DNA of 64,000 nucleotides from Caprella mutica (Eukaryota > Arthropoda > Malacostraca > Amphipoda > Caprellidae), in NCBI GenBank assembly GCA_947561585.1, contig CANNZV010001132.1, positions 1 through 64,000 on the forward strand, given 5' to 3'. The notes under the pieces were generated by a model that worked only from the letters and a program-made list of their open reading frames with translations, was not told where the DNA came from and did no database searches. The position numbers and the translations under genes are program-made. Positions 33,901-42,503 of the stretch are shown here, one piece after another. Within the stretch, counting starts at the first letter, position 1. Every line of letters starts with the position of its first letter.

Positions 33901-36616
33901 AGGGAATATAATGAAAAAATTGAAATTGTTTTTAATGGAAATAGTTACTGTATCACCTGTCAAATTTCATTATATTTAAATTGTAAATCATATTTAAGCA
34001 GCTTAAATATTTCTTTCTCTCAAACTAATTACTTGATTCTTTGCAGATTCGGGAAAATAGAATTGGTTAATAGTCATTTGACAGACACTGATGTTAATGA
34101 GCTGCTGAAGAAGTTAGAGGAAGAGAAAATAAGAACAGAAACAGGATGGCGAACTAAAGTGAAACAGAGGAGGTGAGTGAGTATGGGAATGTTAAGTGAG
34201 TGTGAGGCCCCTGAGTAGTGTGAGGCTGGTGAGTGAGTGTGAGGTTTGTGAATGTGTTTTTAGTGGAGTGTCACTCACTGTATATTTTTCTATTTTTCCC
34301 TCTGCCCGGTTTCCGAATACCTGACACTTTTCGTTAAAAGCGAACACTCTGTATTACCACTCGGCCATTTGGAAGCAGATCACCTAAAATAGATAATGTG
34401 TAAAGAAATATCTAAATTATTTGATTTTACTTATTAGAAATTGGTGTGAATTGACTAAAATAATGTATCTAAATTATATCTATTAACCCTTTAATGCAGG
34501 TTGTGCCATACATGGCACATACGAGATATTATGGCTTGAAATGAAATAATTTGTTGTATCAACGAACAATTTAAGATAAAAATGACAAATTAATCATAAA
34601 GAAGATATAACAAGAAAAATCGAAACATAATTGAAATAAGAAGCAGATTTTATTGTTACAAATGGCTGGTGAAAGATATAAATTAAATTAATATTGCGTA
34701 ACAAGTTCTATTTGAGAAGTCGCTACAAAATGAAAATAATAAAACTGACAGAGAATTGTATTTGATTTTAACATTTGTGTCAATCACGAATCAATACATC
34801 TCACTTTTATTCACTTACATCTTAACCCAATTAATGTTACTTTGAAGTCTCATCTCACTTTTATTCACTTACATCTTAACCCAATTAATGTTACTTTAAA
34901 GTCTCATCTCACTTTTATTCACTTACATCTTAACCCAATTAATGTTACTTTGCAGTCTCATCTCACTTTTATTCACTTACATCTTAACCCAATTAATGTT
35001 ACTTTGCAGTCTCATCTCACTTTTATTCACTTACATCTTAACCCAATTAATGTTACTTTAAAGTCTCATCTCACTTTTATTCACTTACATCTTAACCCAA
35101 TTAATGTTACTTTGCAGTCTCATCTCACTTTTATTCACTTACATCTTAACCCAATTAATGTTACTTTGCAGTCTCATCTCACTTTTATTCACTTACATCT
35201 TAACCCAATTAATGTTACTTTAAAGTCTCATCTCACTTTTATTTGGTATCCGGTAAATTACTCGTAAAACAACTGCTCGAAAACAATTGATCGAATGAGC
35301 AATTATTGGTCGAATAAACAATTATTGCTTGAATGAACAATTGCTTCATTCGCTCTGATAATATAAAATAAATGAAATATAGTGATTATTAATTACTAAT
35401 TATAAACAAGGACAGTTATGTGCAGCTAATCGAAGAGGTTCCACTTCATGATTAACTGACATCAATTGTTCAAATATTCAAATTTAGAATAATCAATTGC
35501 TTAATCTAAATGAAGAGGAAAAGTCACCATGATAATGCCTACCGAAATGGGAAAATTTAAAAGAGCAAGGGACACGAATACCAGAGGTCATGATAAATGT
35601 CTTGTGATCGGTAGTTCCCATTGTTAGCTGAAACCAAACAAACCTAGCCATTGCCATAAGAACATCTCGTCGGATACCACTGACTGAAGCGATAGACTGA
35701 AGAAAAAACGAAAATTGTAGTAGCCAAATTGTTCATTCCAGCAATTTTTCATTCACTCAATTGTTCGTTCGAATTTTTTTAAATCAATAGTTTTTCGAGC
35801 AAAGGTTATTCGGACAATTGTTTTTGGAGCATTTTCTTTTTTTTTACTACGTAGAACCCTTTTATTTACTTACCTGTTAACCCAATAAATGCTACTTTGC
35901 AGTCTCATCTCACTTTCATTTACTTACATGTTAACCCAATAAATGCTACTTAGCTCTGTCATCTTACTTTTATTTTCTTTACCCAATAAATGTTTCTTAG
36001 CTTAGTCGTCTCATCTCATTAAGTAAATATTACTTAGCTGTCTCATCATTTTTTTACTTACAGTGTGAATGAAAACAAATCGAAAAACTTGAGAATCTAT
36101 TTGGTGAGTGAATAAAATTAGCACACATTTCTCTATGTGTTCATCTCAATTGTAATTCTCACAATTTGGTATGTAGTTGCATTGGAAATATATTTTGAGA
36201 TTATACTCTAAAACTTAGTAAAATAATTTTTCACGCAGGCTGATGTGGAAAAGCGAGAAGCTGAACAGCGAGAAGCAGAACAGCGGAAAATTGAACAGAA
36301 AAAAACTAAACAGCAAGAATTGTTTCAGCTAGAAGCTGCACAGCGAAAAGTTTCTCAGCTAGAAGCTGAACTCCGAGAAGCTCAAAAGCGAGAAGCTACA
36401 CAGCGTGAAGCTGTACAGCGAAAAGTTTCTCAGCTAGAAGCTGAACTCCGAGAAGCTCAAAAGCGAGAAGCTGCACAGCGTGAAGCTGTACAGTGGAAAG
36501 TTTCTCAGCTAGAAGCTGAACTCCGAGAAGCTGAACAGAGAGAATCGATATTTTTGAAATCGATATTTTTTATGGTTGTGACTGGGTTCATGTTTCAATT
36601 CATCAGAAACAATTAA
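22949..36616 (+). CDS. HEPN-NACHT NTPase with coiled coil and C-terminal membrane anchor (NLR-like), 7 coding exons
   Basis: The exons are 22949-24921, 27219-27674, 30376-30539, 33471-33618, 34047-34172, 36064-36103 and 36239-36616. All introns are GT-AG (four donors are GTGAGT), all six junctions keep phase, and the total of 3285 nt divides by three (1094 residues). Residues ~60-180 look like a DZIP3-type HEPN domain with R131-N-D-V-S-H136, the R-x4-H RNase motif. Walker A is GGPGSGKTT (292-300) and Walker B is LFLIDGYDEV (372-381), with a NACHT-like DGYDE. Residues ~560-960 are mostly unassigned, with one LRR-like segment (~918-938). Residues 970-1071 form a Glu/Gln/Arg-rich coiled coil, and ~1073-1091 a hydrophobic tail (IFFMVVTGFMFQFI) before RNN-stop. 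There is no signal peptide. By family analogy this would be an intracellular immune or stress NTPase, held on a membrane by its tail. Expression and exact exon ends are inferred. Confidence 0.85.
25100..25858. mobile_element. Inverted-repeat element in intron 1
   Basis: CTCTAGTAACCTAGGGACTAG at about 25100 is matched in inverse by GAGTCCCTAGGTTACTGAG (25798) and by TAGGTTACTAAGGTTACTTA-TTATTAGAG (to 25858). The interior is AT-rich and non-coding. Confidence 0.55.
25859..27218. other. Rest of intron 1
   Basis: AT-rich intronic DNA. It contains a short run of four TTATACATTAT-type repeats near 26330-26395 and no exon-like patch. Confidence 0.5.
27219..27674 (+). CDS. HEPN-NACHT gene, exon 2
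   Basis: The acceptor TTCTAAACAG precedes GTATGG, and the exon completes codon AG|G (Arg 658). It encodes a helical segment (IIKLLMLETLANG, YTRTFTAVLSKYF) and then RDESDFELRYTRHIRPF and LVSVLQDGSKIKLYF, and ends TGCAA|GTTAGT in phase 2. The region has no domain I can name. The leucine pattern could be a degenerate LRR or a NACHT-associated helical region. Confidence 0.85.
27800..30008. mobile_element. GGT...CTAGAACC element in intron 2 (diverged, 2.2 kb)
   Basis: It begins GGTGTCCAGACAGTTCGTCG and ends GACGAATTATCCTAGAACC. Degenerate ACAATTCGTC-type units are inverted at the ends. The flanks AATTTTTA (27792-27799) and AAATTTTA (30009-30016) match at 7 of 8 positions. The interior holds two GC-rich patches (28390-28460 and 29640-29800) rich in GCCGC/GCGGC words, one of them overlapping a 104-codon frame that I do not trust as a gene. 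Confidence 0.65.
30376..30539 (+). CDS. HEPN-NACHT gene, exon 3
   Basis: TTATTACAG precedes G-TGT-AAG, and phase is kept with exon 2. It encodes about 55 residues (AFTACVTSSAHLSIVMRLWG, YDLYISTVSVCDVSFATLEEH), alternating hydrophobic strands like a beta or LRR segment. It ends ATAC|GTGAGT. Confidence 0.85.
30630..30950. repeat. ACTACGACCAGACTATCTCT minisatellite, left part
   Basis: About 13 diverged copies of a ~24-bp unit (CTACTACAACCAGACTATCTTT) lie in intron 3. The same unit reappears at 33290-33360 on the far side of an inserted element. Confidence 0.88.
30955..33113. mobile_element. Element with inverted TTTGCCGAA arrays in intron 3
   Basis: The left end (30965-31110) is a run of ATTTGCCGAA-like units. 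The right end (32920-33105) has the same unit inverted (TTCGGCAAAT). The left tip GGGTCTAGG resembles the GGTTCTAGG termini of the other family. The interior includes 31640-31890, where GTGACTGCACTCACTGATGG and AATGAAGAGGTGATA are inverted relatives of text in the 11524-12558 element. No transposase is present. Confidence 0.7.
33285..33360. repeat. ACTACGACCAGACTATCTCT minisatellite, right part
   Basis: Three units match the 30630-30950 array. They suggest that the array was once longer and was split by the element at 30955-33113. Confidence 0.7.
33471..33618 (+). CDS. HEPN-NACHT gene, exon 4
   Basis: CATTGCAG precedes GGCTGAAGG, and the exon ends AAAACA|GTGAGT. It encodes LKVKYTDDFPTNGSN ... 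EKTILTITDIPTDGRENVYNI, a strand-helix pattern without a family match that I recognise. Confidence 0.85.
34047..34172 (+). CDS. HEPN-NACHT gene, exon 5 (LRR-like)
   Basis: CTTTGCAG precedes ATTCGGG. It encodes GKIELVNSHLTDTDVNELLKKLEEEK, which fits a ribonuclease-inhibitor-type leucine-rich repeat (L-x-N-x-x-L-T-D-x-x-V-x-x-L-L-x-x-L), and then a basic stretch. It ends GGAG|GTGAGT. Confidence 0.82.
34304..34375 (-). other. tRNA-like sequence (pseudo-tRNA or SINE relic)
   Basis: On the minus strand, TGGCCGAGTGGTAAT forms an A box. It is followed by a TGTTCGCTTTTAACGAAAA anticodon-arm-like hairpin (TTT in the loop) and a damaged B box GGTATTCGGAAACC. The gene-like order is present, but the T-loop is mutated, so it is probably non-functional. 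Confidence 0.5.
34798..35235. repeat. 54-bp minisatellite in intron 5, eight copies
   Basis: The unit contains TCTCATCTCACTTTTATTCA, CTTACATCTTAACCCAATTA and ATGTTACTTTGCAG. Because 54 is a multiple of three and the unit has no stop in one frame, a 141-codon open frame crosses it; this is not a gene. Many units end in a perfect splice-acceptor-like CTTTGCAG. Confidence 0.95.
35245..35858. mobile_element. GGT...TAGAACC element inserted in the intron-5 minisatellite
   Basis: It begins GGTATCCGGTAAATTACTCG and ends CTACGTAGAACC, with a perfect 9-bp duplication CTTTTATTT (35236-35244 and 35859-35867). The ends carry inverted TCGAATAAACAATTG-like units. It is 614 bp with no ORF. The duplication is part of the minisatellite unit, which proves insertion into the array. 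Confidence 0.88.
35868..36063. repeat. Degenerate continuation of the 54-bp minisatellite ending at the exon-6 acceptor
   Basis: Further units (TTTACTTACATGTTAACCCA, ATGCTACTTTGCAGTCTC) decay rightward to TCATCATTTTTTTACTTACAG, which is the splice acceptor of exon 6. Confidence 0.8.
36064..36103 (+). CDS. HEPN-NACHT gene, 40-nt exon 6
   Basis: A microexon between TTTTTTACTTACAG and TTG|GTGAGT encodes about 13 residues (VNENKSKNLRIYL). It is needed to keep phase between exons 5 and 7. Its acceptor lies at the end of a degenerate tail of the 54-bp intronic minisatellite. Confidence 0.7.
36239..36616 (+). CDS. HEPN-NACHT gene, exon 7 (coiled coil and tail anchor)
   Basis: CACGCAG precedes GCTGATGTGG. 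The exon encodes residues 970-1094 and stops at TAA. The body is Glu/Gln/Arg/Ala-rich with three copies of a 25-residue unit containing KVSQLEAELREA; the underlying DNA is a 75-bp tandem repeat starting near 36344, 36419 and 36494. The last ~20 residues are hydrophobic and end a few residues before the stop, which is the layout of a tail-anchored protein. Confidence 0.85.
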   Translation, partial: ADVEKREAEQREAEQRKIEQKKTKQQELFQLEAAQRKVSQLEAELREAQKREATQREAVQRKVSQLEAELREAQKREAAQREAVQWKVSQLEAELREAEQRESIFLKSIFFMVVTGFMFQFIRNN

Positions 36617-36903
36617 TTCTTTGGATGTAAATATTAAATTTAGGTGTTCTTGCTTACTACTAAGTATATTTTCATATAAAAATAATATTAGTACATAGAT
36701 ATATAGATTATAAGTCATAGCCGTAAGAATTATACTACCAGATGGCATTCATATCACCTTAATTTTCTATTAATGCCTACTACCCTGCCAGTATCTAACG
36801 AGCTTCCATCTGATTAGCAATCAACTTTTGTGTTAATTTTTCCTACCTATTTATATAGTGTCTGAGTTTCGACCTTACACCTAAACTTAAAAAATCTTTG
36901 CTC
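36617..36903. other. 3' flank of the HEPN-NACHT gene
   Basis: An ATTAAA variant polyadenylation signal sits at 36633. Nothing else is notable. Confidence 0.35.
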
Positions 36904-36906
36904 TTA

Positions 36907-37892
36907 AGGGCCGTACACACGTAGGGTTTTTTCAGTCTTTCCACCGGACTTTTTGCTAAGCTCCTCCCACTTTTTCCACGAGATTTAAATTTTGCACCAA
37001 AAGTCCAAGACTTTTCAACAACCTACATGTTCTATTATTTTCCCCCAATCAAGAGGTGCAATTTTGTAAATCTTCGTATAGCTACTGTCAACTCATAAAA
37101 TATGTTGTACATATAATAACTGGATTGGTGTTCATTTTTAGACAAACTTTGCTCCATTCATTTCTTTACCTTTGAGGTAAAGAATTCTCATATTTTCCTT
37201 TTTATAAAAGACTGCCAGTAAAATTTATAATACCTAGTAATGTTTCTTTAAACTTTTATTTAGTATAGTATATTTTAGTAAAATAAATATTACTATCTTT
37301 ATTTTATTTATTTCAACATATTACCTATTAGCTAATACCTTTAATTATTTTATTTATTATAACGCAATACATATTGTACCTAGTACCTATACGTATTGAT
37401 ACTTTTACCCAAACTTTATATAATAGCTAAATTACATTTGTTGAGTGGATGAAGCGAAAATAATCTCTGTTAGTTTATTACTAAATATTGTAATAAACTT
37501 CATAATAATTATCAAACTATCTAAGTTAATTTGTAACTAAATAATCTTAGTAATCTAGGTAGGTAGTTCTCTAGTAATTAAATGATCTAGGTAATAGTAA
37601 CTAACCTATATATGTAATTAGTAAATAACTAACCCAGGTAATTAGTAATTTTAACTATCCTAGGTAATTAACAGTTTCTAACTACCTAGGTTAGTTACCT
37701 AGTTTAAAAAAATAGAGGAGGGCTTATGTCGCCGATATTCATGAGTAGTTAATTGCACGACATGTTAATCCACGAGATTAAGAAGTCAATCCACGTGTGG
37801 ACGCTATTGACTTTTGAATCAAAAGTCTGGTGGAAAAGCGGAGAAAAAAGTCTGGTGGAAAGACTTAAAAAACCCTACGTGTGTACGGCCCT
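36907..37892. mobile_element. PIF/Harbinger-like non-autonomous element
   Basis: The termini are AGGGCCGTACACACGTAGGG and its exact inverse CCCTACGTGTGTACGGCCCT, with similarity continuing inward (AGTCTTTCCACC). It is flanked by TTA on both sides (36904-36906 and 37893-37895). A 3-bp TTA duplication is the PIF/Harbinger signature. It is 986 bp, AT-rich, with scattered TAGGTAGTTA/CCTAGGTAATTAG words and no transposase. Confidence 0.82.
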
Positions 37893-37895
37893 TTA

Positions 37896-38639
37896 GTCTA
37901 AGGAGTTAATCTCAAATCGACATTAGCCTTTTGGTTGCAAGTTTGGCCAACTTTTCCACTCGGTCTAGACTAACTAATTGGTCAGACGAATCAAAGTACA
38001 AGGTACAAATTACTATACAAGCTATAGAGTTTTGTTCTAAGCTGAATCTCTTCTTTCAAAATTTCACTCTCTGTCTTTCTGAAATTTAATTAGAGAAGAC
38101 TCATGAAACAATAATTGTGTTTTCTACAAAAAAAATCAAGGTTTGATTGTGTTTATAACATTTATAAAAGTGATATGATAGTTGACCTGGTGGTGCATTA
38201 AAACTTAACATTATTTTAATTATCTTTCAAATAAAAATCTGTTTCTCCTAAATCTTTGTTAGACGTGGACTTACCCTAGCTTCAAATTGACATACGGGTA
38301 CCATTCAAGTAATGGTACGTCGCTTGATATTTTGAATCACCTAATTTTTGGTAGAATTGGTAACACATTAAGTAATCTTTTTTCTTTTCTCTTCCTTCAG
38401 AGCCAGCAAATAAAGCAAGGTCTTCAATACCTTTTTGTTTATCGGAATTCCTTTTTACCTATTTCCATCGAATCTCTGATATTAAATCCTAACATTTGCT
38501 AAAACTAAATTTTCTTTAGGCATTGTTAAATTTTTAGTAATTAACATTAATTCATGTTTAATACATATTGGTTTGATTCACAGTGATTTATTTTACATTA
38601 ATAAATATGCGTTTACCTAAATGTTGGAAGAAAGGGAGA
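37896..38639. other. Unassigned AT-rich spacer
   Basis: No gene or repeat that I can support. Confidence 0.4.
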
Positions 38640-39215
38640 CAAAAGCCCACTCGACAAAATCCCACCCCGGCAAAAGCCCATACCAAAAAAAGCCCCTCAC
38701 CGACAAAAACCAACACCGACAAAAGCAACACCGACAAAAGCAACACCGATAAAAGCTCACACCGACGAAAGCTTATCAATGGTATCATAATATTGTTTAG
38801 TCAAACAATTGCAACGTAACAAATTTTGAATATTTCGACCGACATGGACAAGTAATTGTGTTAAACGAGCTCTGTTTACAGCTAGTACATAACCAGCATA
38901 GCATTTTTATTGTTGTCTGATTTGGATGTGATTAATGTAAGTGCGGTTCCATTGAGAATTAAGGAATTGCAGCCGGACATTTTTTGAATGGCAATACCTG
39001 AATTATGATGCTATTTGTAAAGTTAATTAAAAATGTCTTTTTCTCCCGTGAAGTAGAGTCTTAAATAGTATTATAGTACATTACAAAATTTCAGTTATTT
39101 AGCAGTTATAGGTTTGATGAGTAAATAAAATGAACTCTGTATTCAATGCATTAACAACCATACTAATAATTGACTTATTGCACATGTATACAGTATGGGC
39201 CACAATTTTTTTCCG

Positions 39216-40172
39216 CTTTTTCAAATACTTGTAATTCTTTAACCAATGAACGAAAAAACTGTATCTTGGTCTCTTTTTCACTGCCTCTTATTGTACTATT
39301 AACTGGCAGAAACATATTTGAACTGATGAACATAGTTTAAGATCAGGTAAGCAAAGAGTGAAGGTGATCATTTTGGTCATTGCGCGAAGGTTATTCTTGA
39401 GCTAACTCCGTGATTTTACTTACTAAAAGGCATTGAATGAAAGTAAAAAAATTAAGATAGTAGACATTTTAATACGGGGTGCTTATACTTCTTCCTTGTA
39501 AATTATTTGGAAATTTAGTAGCTTCAGTGACATTTTTATCACATTGAAGTTTTCACTAGGAACGTTCGTTTTTCGCTTGTTCACTGCATTGTTAAGGCCA
39601 GCTTCACACTTGCATTTTTAACAACGCGGAAAAAAGCTCTCCTTAAAATGTGTTCACACTTGCGTTTTTTCATCGCTGAAGTAAAAATTAAATATTTTTT
39701 TCCATCAGCGATAAAAAAACGCAAGTGTGAACACATTTTAAAAGAGCTTTTTTTCTGCGCTGTTATGAATGCAAGTGTGAAGCGGGCCTCAACCATGCAA
39801 TAAACAAGCGAAAAACGAATATTCAGAGTGAAAACTTCAGTAAGATCAAAATGTCACTGAAGTTGTTCTATTTCAAATTTGATTCTAAGGAAGTAATGTA
39901 AGCACCCTGTATTAAAATGTCTACCATTATAATTTTTTTCCTTTTATTCAATGCCTTTTAGTAAGTAAAATCACAGAGTTAGCTCTAAGAATAACCTTCG
40001 CGCAATGACCAAAAAAATCACCCTCACTCTTTGCTTACCTGTTCTTAAACTATGTCCATCAGTTCAAAATTGTTTTTACCTGTTAATAGTACAATAAGAG
40101 GCAGAGAAAAAGAGTCCAAAATACAGTTTTGTCTTTCATTGGCTAACGATTAACAAGTATTTACAAGTCCAC
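39216..40172. repeat. 0.95-kb imperfect palindrome
   Basis: The left arm 39216-39690 and right arm 39715-40172 are reverse complements over almost their whole length, with only small mismatches. Pairs include AATACTTGTAATTCTTTAACC with GCTAACGATTAACAAGTATT, GCAAAGAGTGAAGGTGATCA with its inverse at about 40020, and TTGCGCGAAGGTTATTCTTG with its inverse at about 40000. The centre is a ~195-bp core (39597-39790) with GCTTCACACTTGC ends like those of the 14598 element. There is no coding sequence. Confidence 0.85.
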
Positions 40173-41313
40173 CATGGAAGATTCCACCATTTTGAAAAAA
40201 ATAAACAAACTAACTGTGAAAATATACAGTATATTTTAAAATGTATTTCTAAGTCTAGGTGATGTATGATTATAAATGAAAAAATGTTGTTTTTAAATAT
40301 AAATAATTAATTAATCTATTAATTAGGCATTAAATATTCAACTGGTGATCGTGACAGAATATGACGCTGGTATGGCAACACTGCTAAATTTAGCTTCTTG
40401 AATTTGAAACACTAAAGTTCAGATTTCGATATTTGATACAAAAATATATTTTGTTATGTATATTCATTATTGAAAGCCTTAATATTGAGCAGTAATATGA
40501 CAAACACGTTAATAATGTCTATAACTTTAGAGTCAATTCAAATCAGCGACCTGCTTAACTCGATCTATGTTTGAAATTTAGTTGAAACGCTTTAAATTTA
40601 AACTTTATTTTGTTATACTTTAAATAGAGATTATTAAACAGTTTCAGAAAGTTTCTGCTTTGTAATTTTTCTCTTTTTTTTTATTAAAATATATTGATAA
40701 TAATTAAACATTTTATTTCAGTACGAGTCAAATATATTTTTTAATTCCACCTTTTATCGACGCAGATTTAAATTGAAATATATATTGGTACATTTAAAAA
40801 CCTTGGCGACAGATAATTTACATAAAATATTATTTATGCAACAAAAAATATCCTTATAATTTCTGTTTCAAAATATATATGTTTAAAAGAGAATCAAACG
40901 GATCTAAATTGTTGATGCATGGGACAGTGGAACTTTATTGTTGAATTTAAACGATTTTAATTTTATGAAAAATTTAATTGATTCATATTTAAAAGATCTT
41001 TTGATCAGTCTATTATTTTGTATGTTCATCTTAGCTTATCTCTTAGGCCTTGACTTAAAATAGCATATTATTATAATTTCTTAACTTTTTAATTAATGAA
41101 ATGATATGTTACCAAAAAAAAAACATTTTTCTTTTAAATCGTTTTGTTTAATATAGATGAAATCCACTATTTTGCTGTTGAATCTTCCGTGGTGGAATTT
41201 TCCGGCGGTGGAATATTCCATGATGGAACTTCTTTCCAGCGGTGGAACTTTCCTAGTGGAACTTTCTGTGGTGGAATTTTCCACGGGGGAATTTACCTAG
41301 AACCAAATGGGGC
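40172..41313. mobile_element. Element with TGGAATNTTCCA arrays, right end CCTAGAACC
   Basis: The right end (41180-41313) has about nine units like GGTGGAATTTTCC and finishes TTTACCTAGAACC. The left counterpart is short (CCACCATGGAAGATTCCACC at about 40172). No target duplication is visible, so the left end may be truncated. The interior is AT-rich. Confidence 0.5.
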
Positions 41314-41727
41314 ATACATAATTCTAGCTAAATAAAGTATTTACGAAGTACTTGGCTTTAGAATCTAATACTATAGCTAGCAAAGTCTACAGAGGCTGAT
41401 GTTAGACCTTTCGATCAGTAATACTACATGACAACTGAATAAGACGTCTGCTAGTTACCTGCTGTCTGACTAAGTGTTCCAATATATTCATAAATTAAAG
41501 TGTTTTAAAACTAAGTTCTGCGATAACAGCGTCCCTAAATTGGGTACATAATGCAAATTTACACTGATTTGGTAGAATACAGAAATACTAAATTTGTTTT
41601 CGTCGGTGTGGACTTTTGTCGGTGTGGGCTTTTGTCTGTGTGGGCTTTTTGTCGGTGTGGGCTTTTGTCGGTGTGGGCTTTTGTCGTATGGGCTTTTGTC
41701 GCTAGGGCTATTGTCTTTGCCCCAAAT

Positions 41728-42503
41728 TTTTTACTACATATGTGACAGAACAGCAAAATGAAAGGTCGTGTGAACGCTCTTTATCGGTTGAAATATGTAG
41801 ATTTTCATTCTCAAGCTGATTTTCTTTCCTATCGCCAACACAACAGCGATATTGATTGCAAGATGAGGTCATATAGTACTTATTGTTATATTTATTTCAT
41901 TTTGAATTTGGTATTTTAACTTCTTGTAAGAGTGGTGGTATTTGATCGAAGGCTTTATTTTCCTTTTTCTTTTGACCAGGAGGTTTTCGATGGGGATGTG
42001 AGGATTATGGGTTTTAAGACTGGGAGGTTTTTGCCTTTTTACATTGGGAGATTTTCACCACGGGGAATTTGGTCCTAGAGTCTAAAACGGCAACTTATAA
42101 GCAAAGAGCGAAAACATTGAGCGGGTTGTCTCTGCCAGTCGACCCCTTCCACACCTCATCCAACCATTGTTGTTAGAGCACATATGCAGTTTCATGTTAA
42201 AAAGGAACTAATGTTAACTTTTTCATCAATTGAACGTTGAAATAAACTAAATTATTAAGAATATTTGCAATTCTATTAGGATAAAATTTAATTGACTTGA
42301 GCTACCTCTGAATATTGTCCAAATGTCTCAGGACATTGTCTGAGTTATCTTTTCATCGGTACGAATTATTTAACAAATGACAATCTAAAACTAAAATCTT
42401 TGAATTTTTATTGTCACCCAAATGAGCAATGTGACAGGGGTGAAATTGACCGAGGTGGAATATACCGGGGTGAAATTTACCGGGGTGGAATATACCTAGA
42501 ACC
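41728..42503. mobile_element. GGGGTGGAATATACC-array element, copy 1
   Basis: It ends with units such as GGGGTGAAATTTACC and the terminus ATACCTAGAACC (to 42503). It shares its whole interior, inverted, with 47265-48095: the block GTGACAGAACAGCAAAATG, the AACCTCCTGGTCAAAA block (here inverted at 41977), the cluster around 42150, and GACATTGTCTGAGTTATCTT with ATCGGTACGAATTAT. A second terminus-like GGTCCTAGAGTC lies at about 42073, suggesting an older nested end. Confidence 0.65.

Larger units (their letters stand above)
38640..41715. mobile_element. Region bounded by inverted GACAAAAGCCCAC arrays
   Basis: The array at 38640-38772 (CACCGACAAAAGC units) is matched by inverted units (GCTTTTGTCGGTGTGG) at 41597-41715. 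The intervening 2.8 kb contains a long palindrome and an array-ended element, so this is a nested stack. The exact ends and target duplication are not resolved. Confidence 0.55.

Noticed and set aside
34842..35267. 141-codon frame over the 54-bp minisatellite
   Set aside because: Open only because the unit length is a multiple of three and lacks a stop; it lies within an intron of a real gene.
40346..40380. CAACTGGTGATCGTGACAG as another left end of the GGT...CTAGAACC group
   Set aside because: The tip resembles the others, but no terminal array follows and the flank does not match that of the nearest right end (41313).
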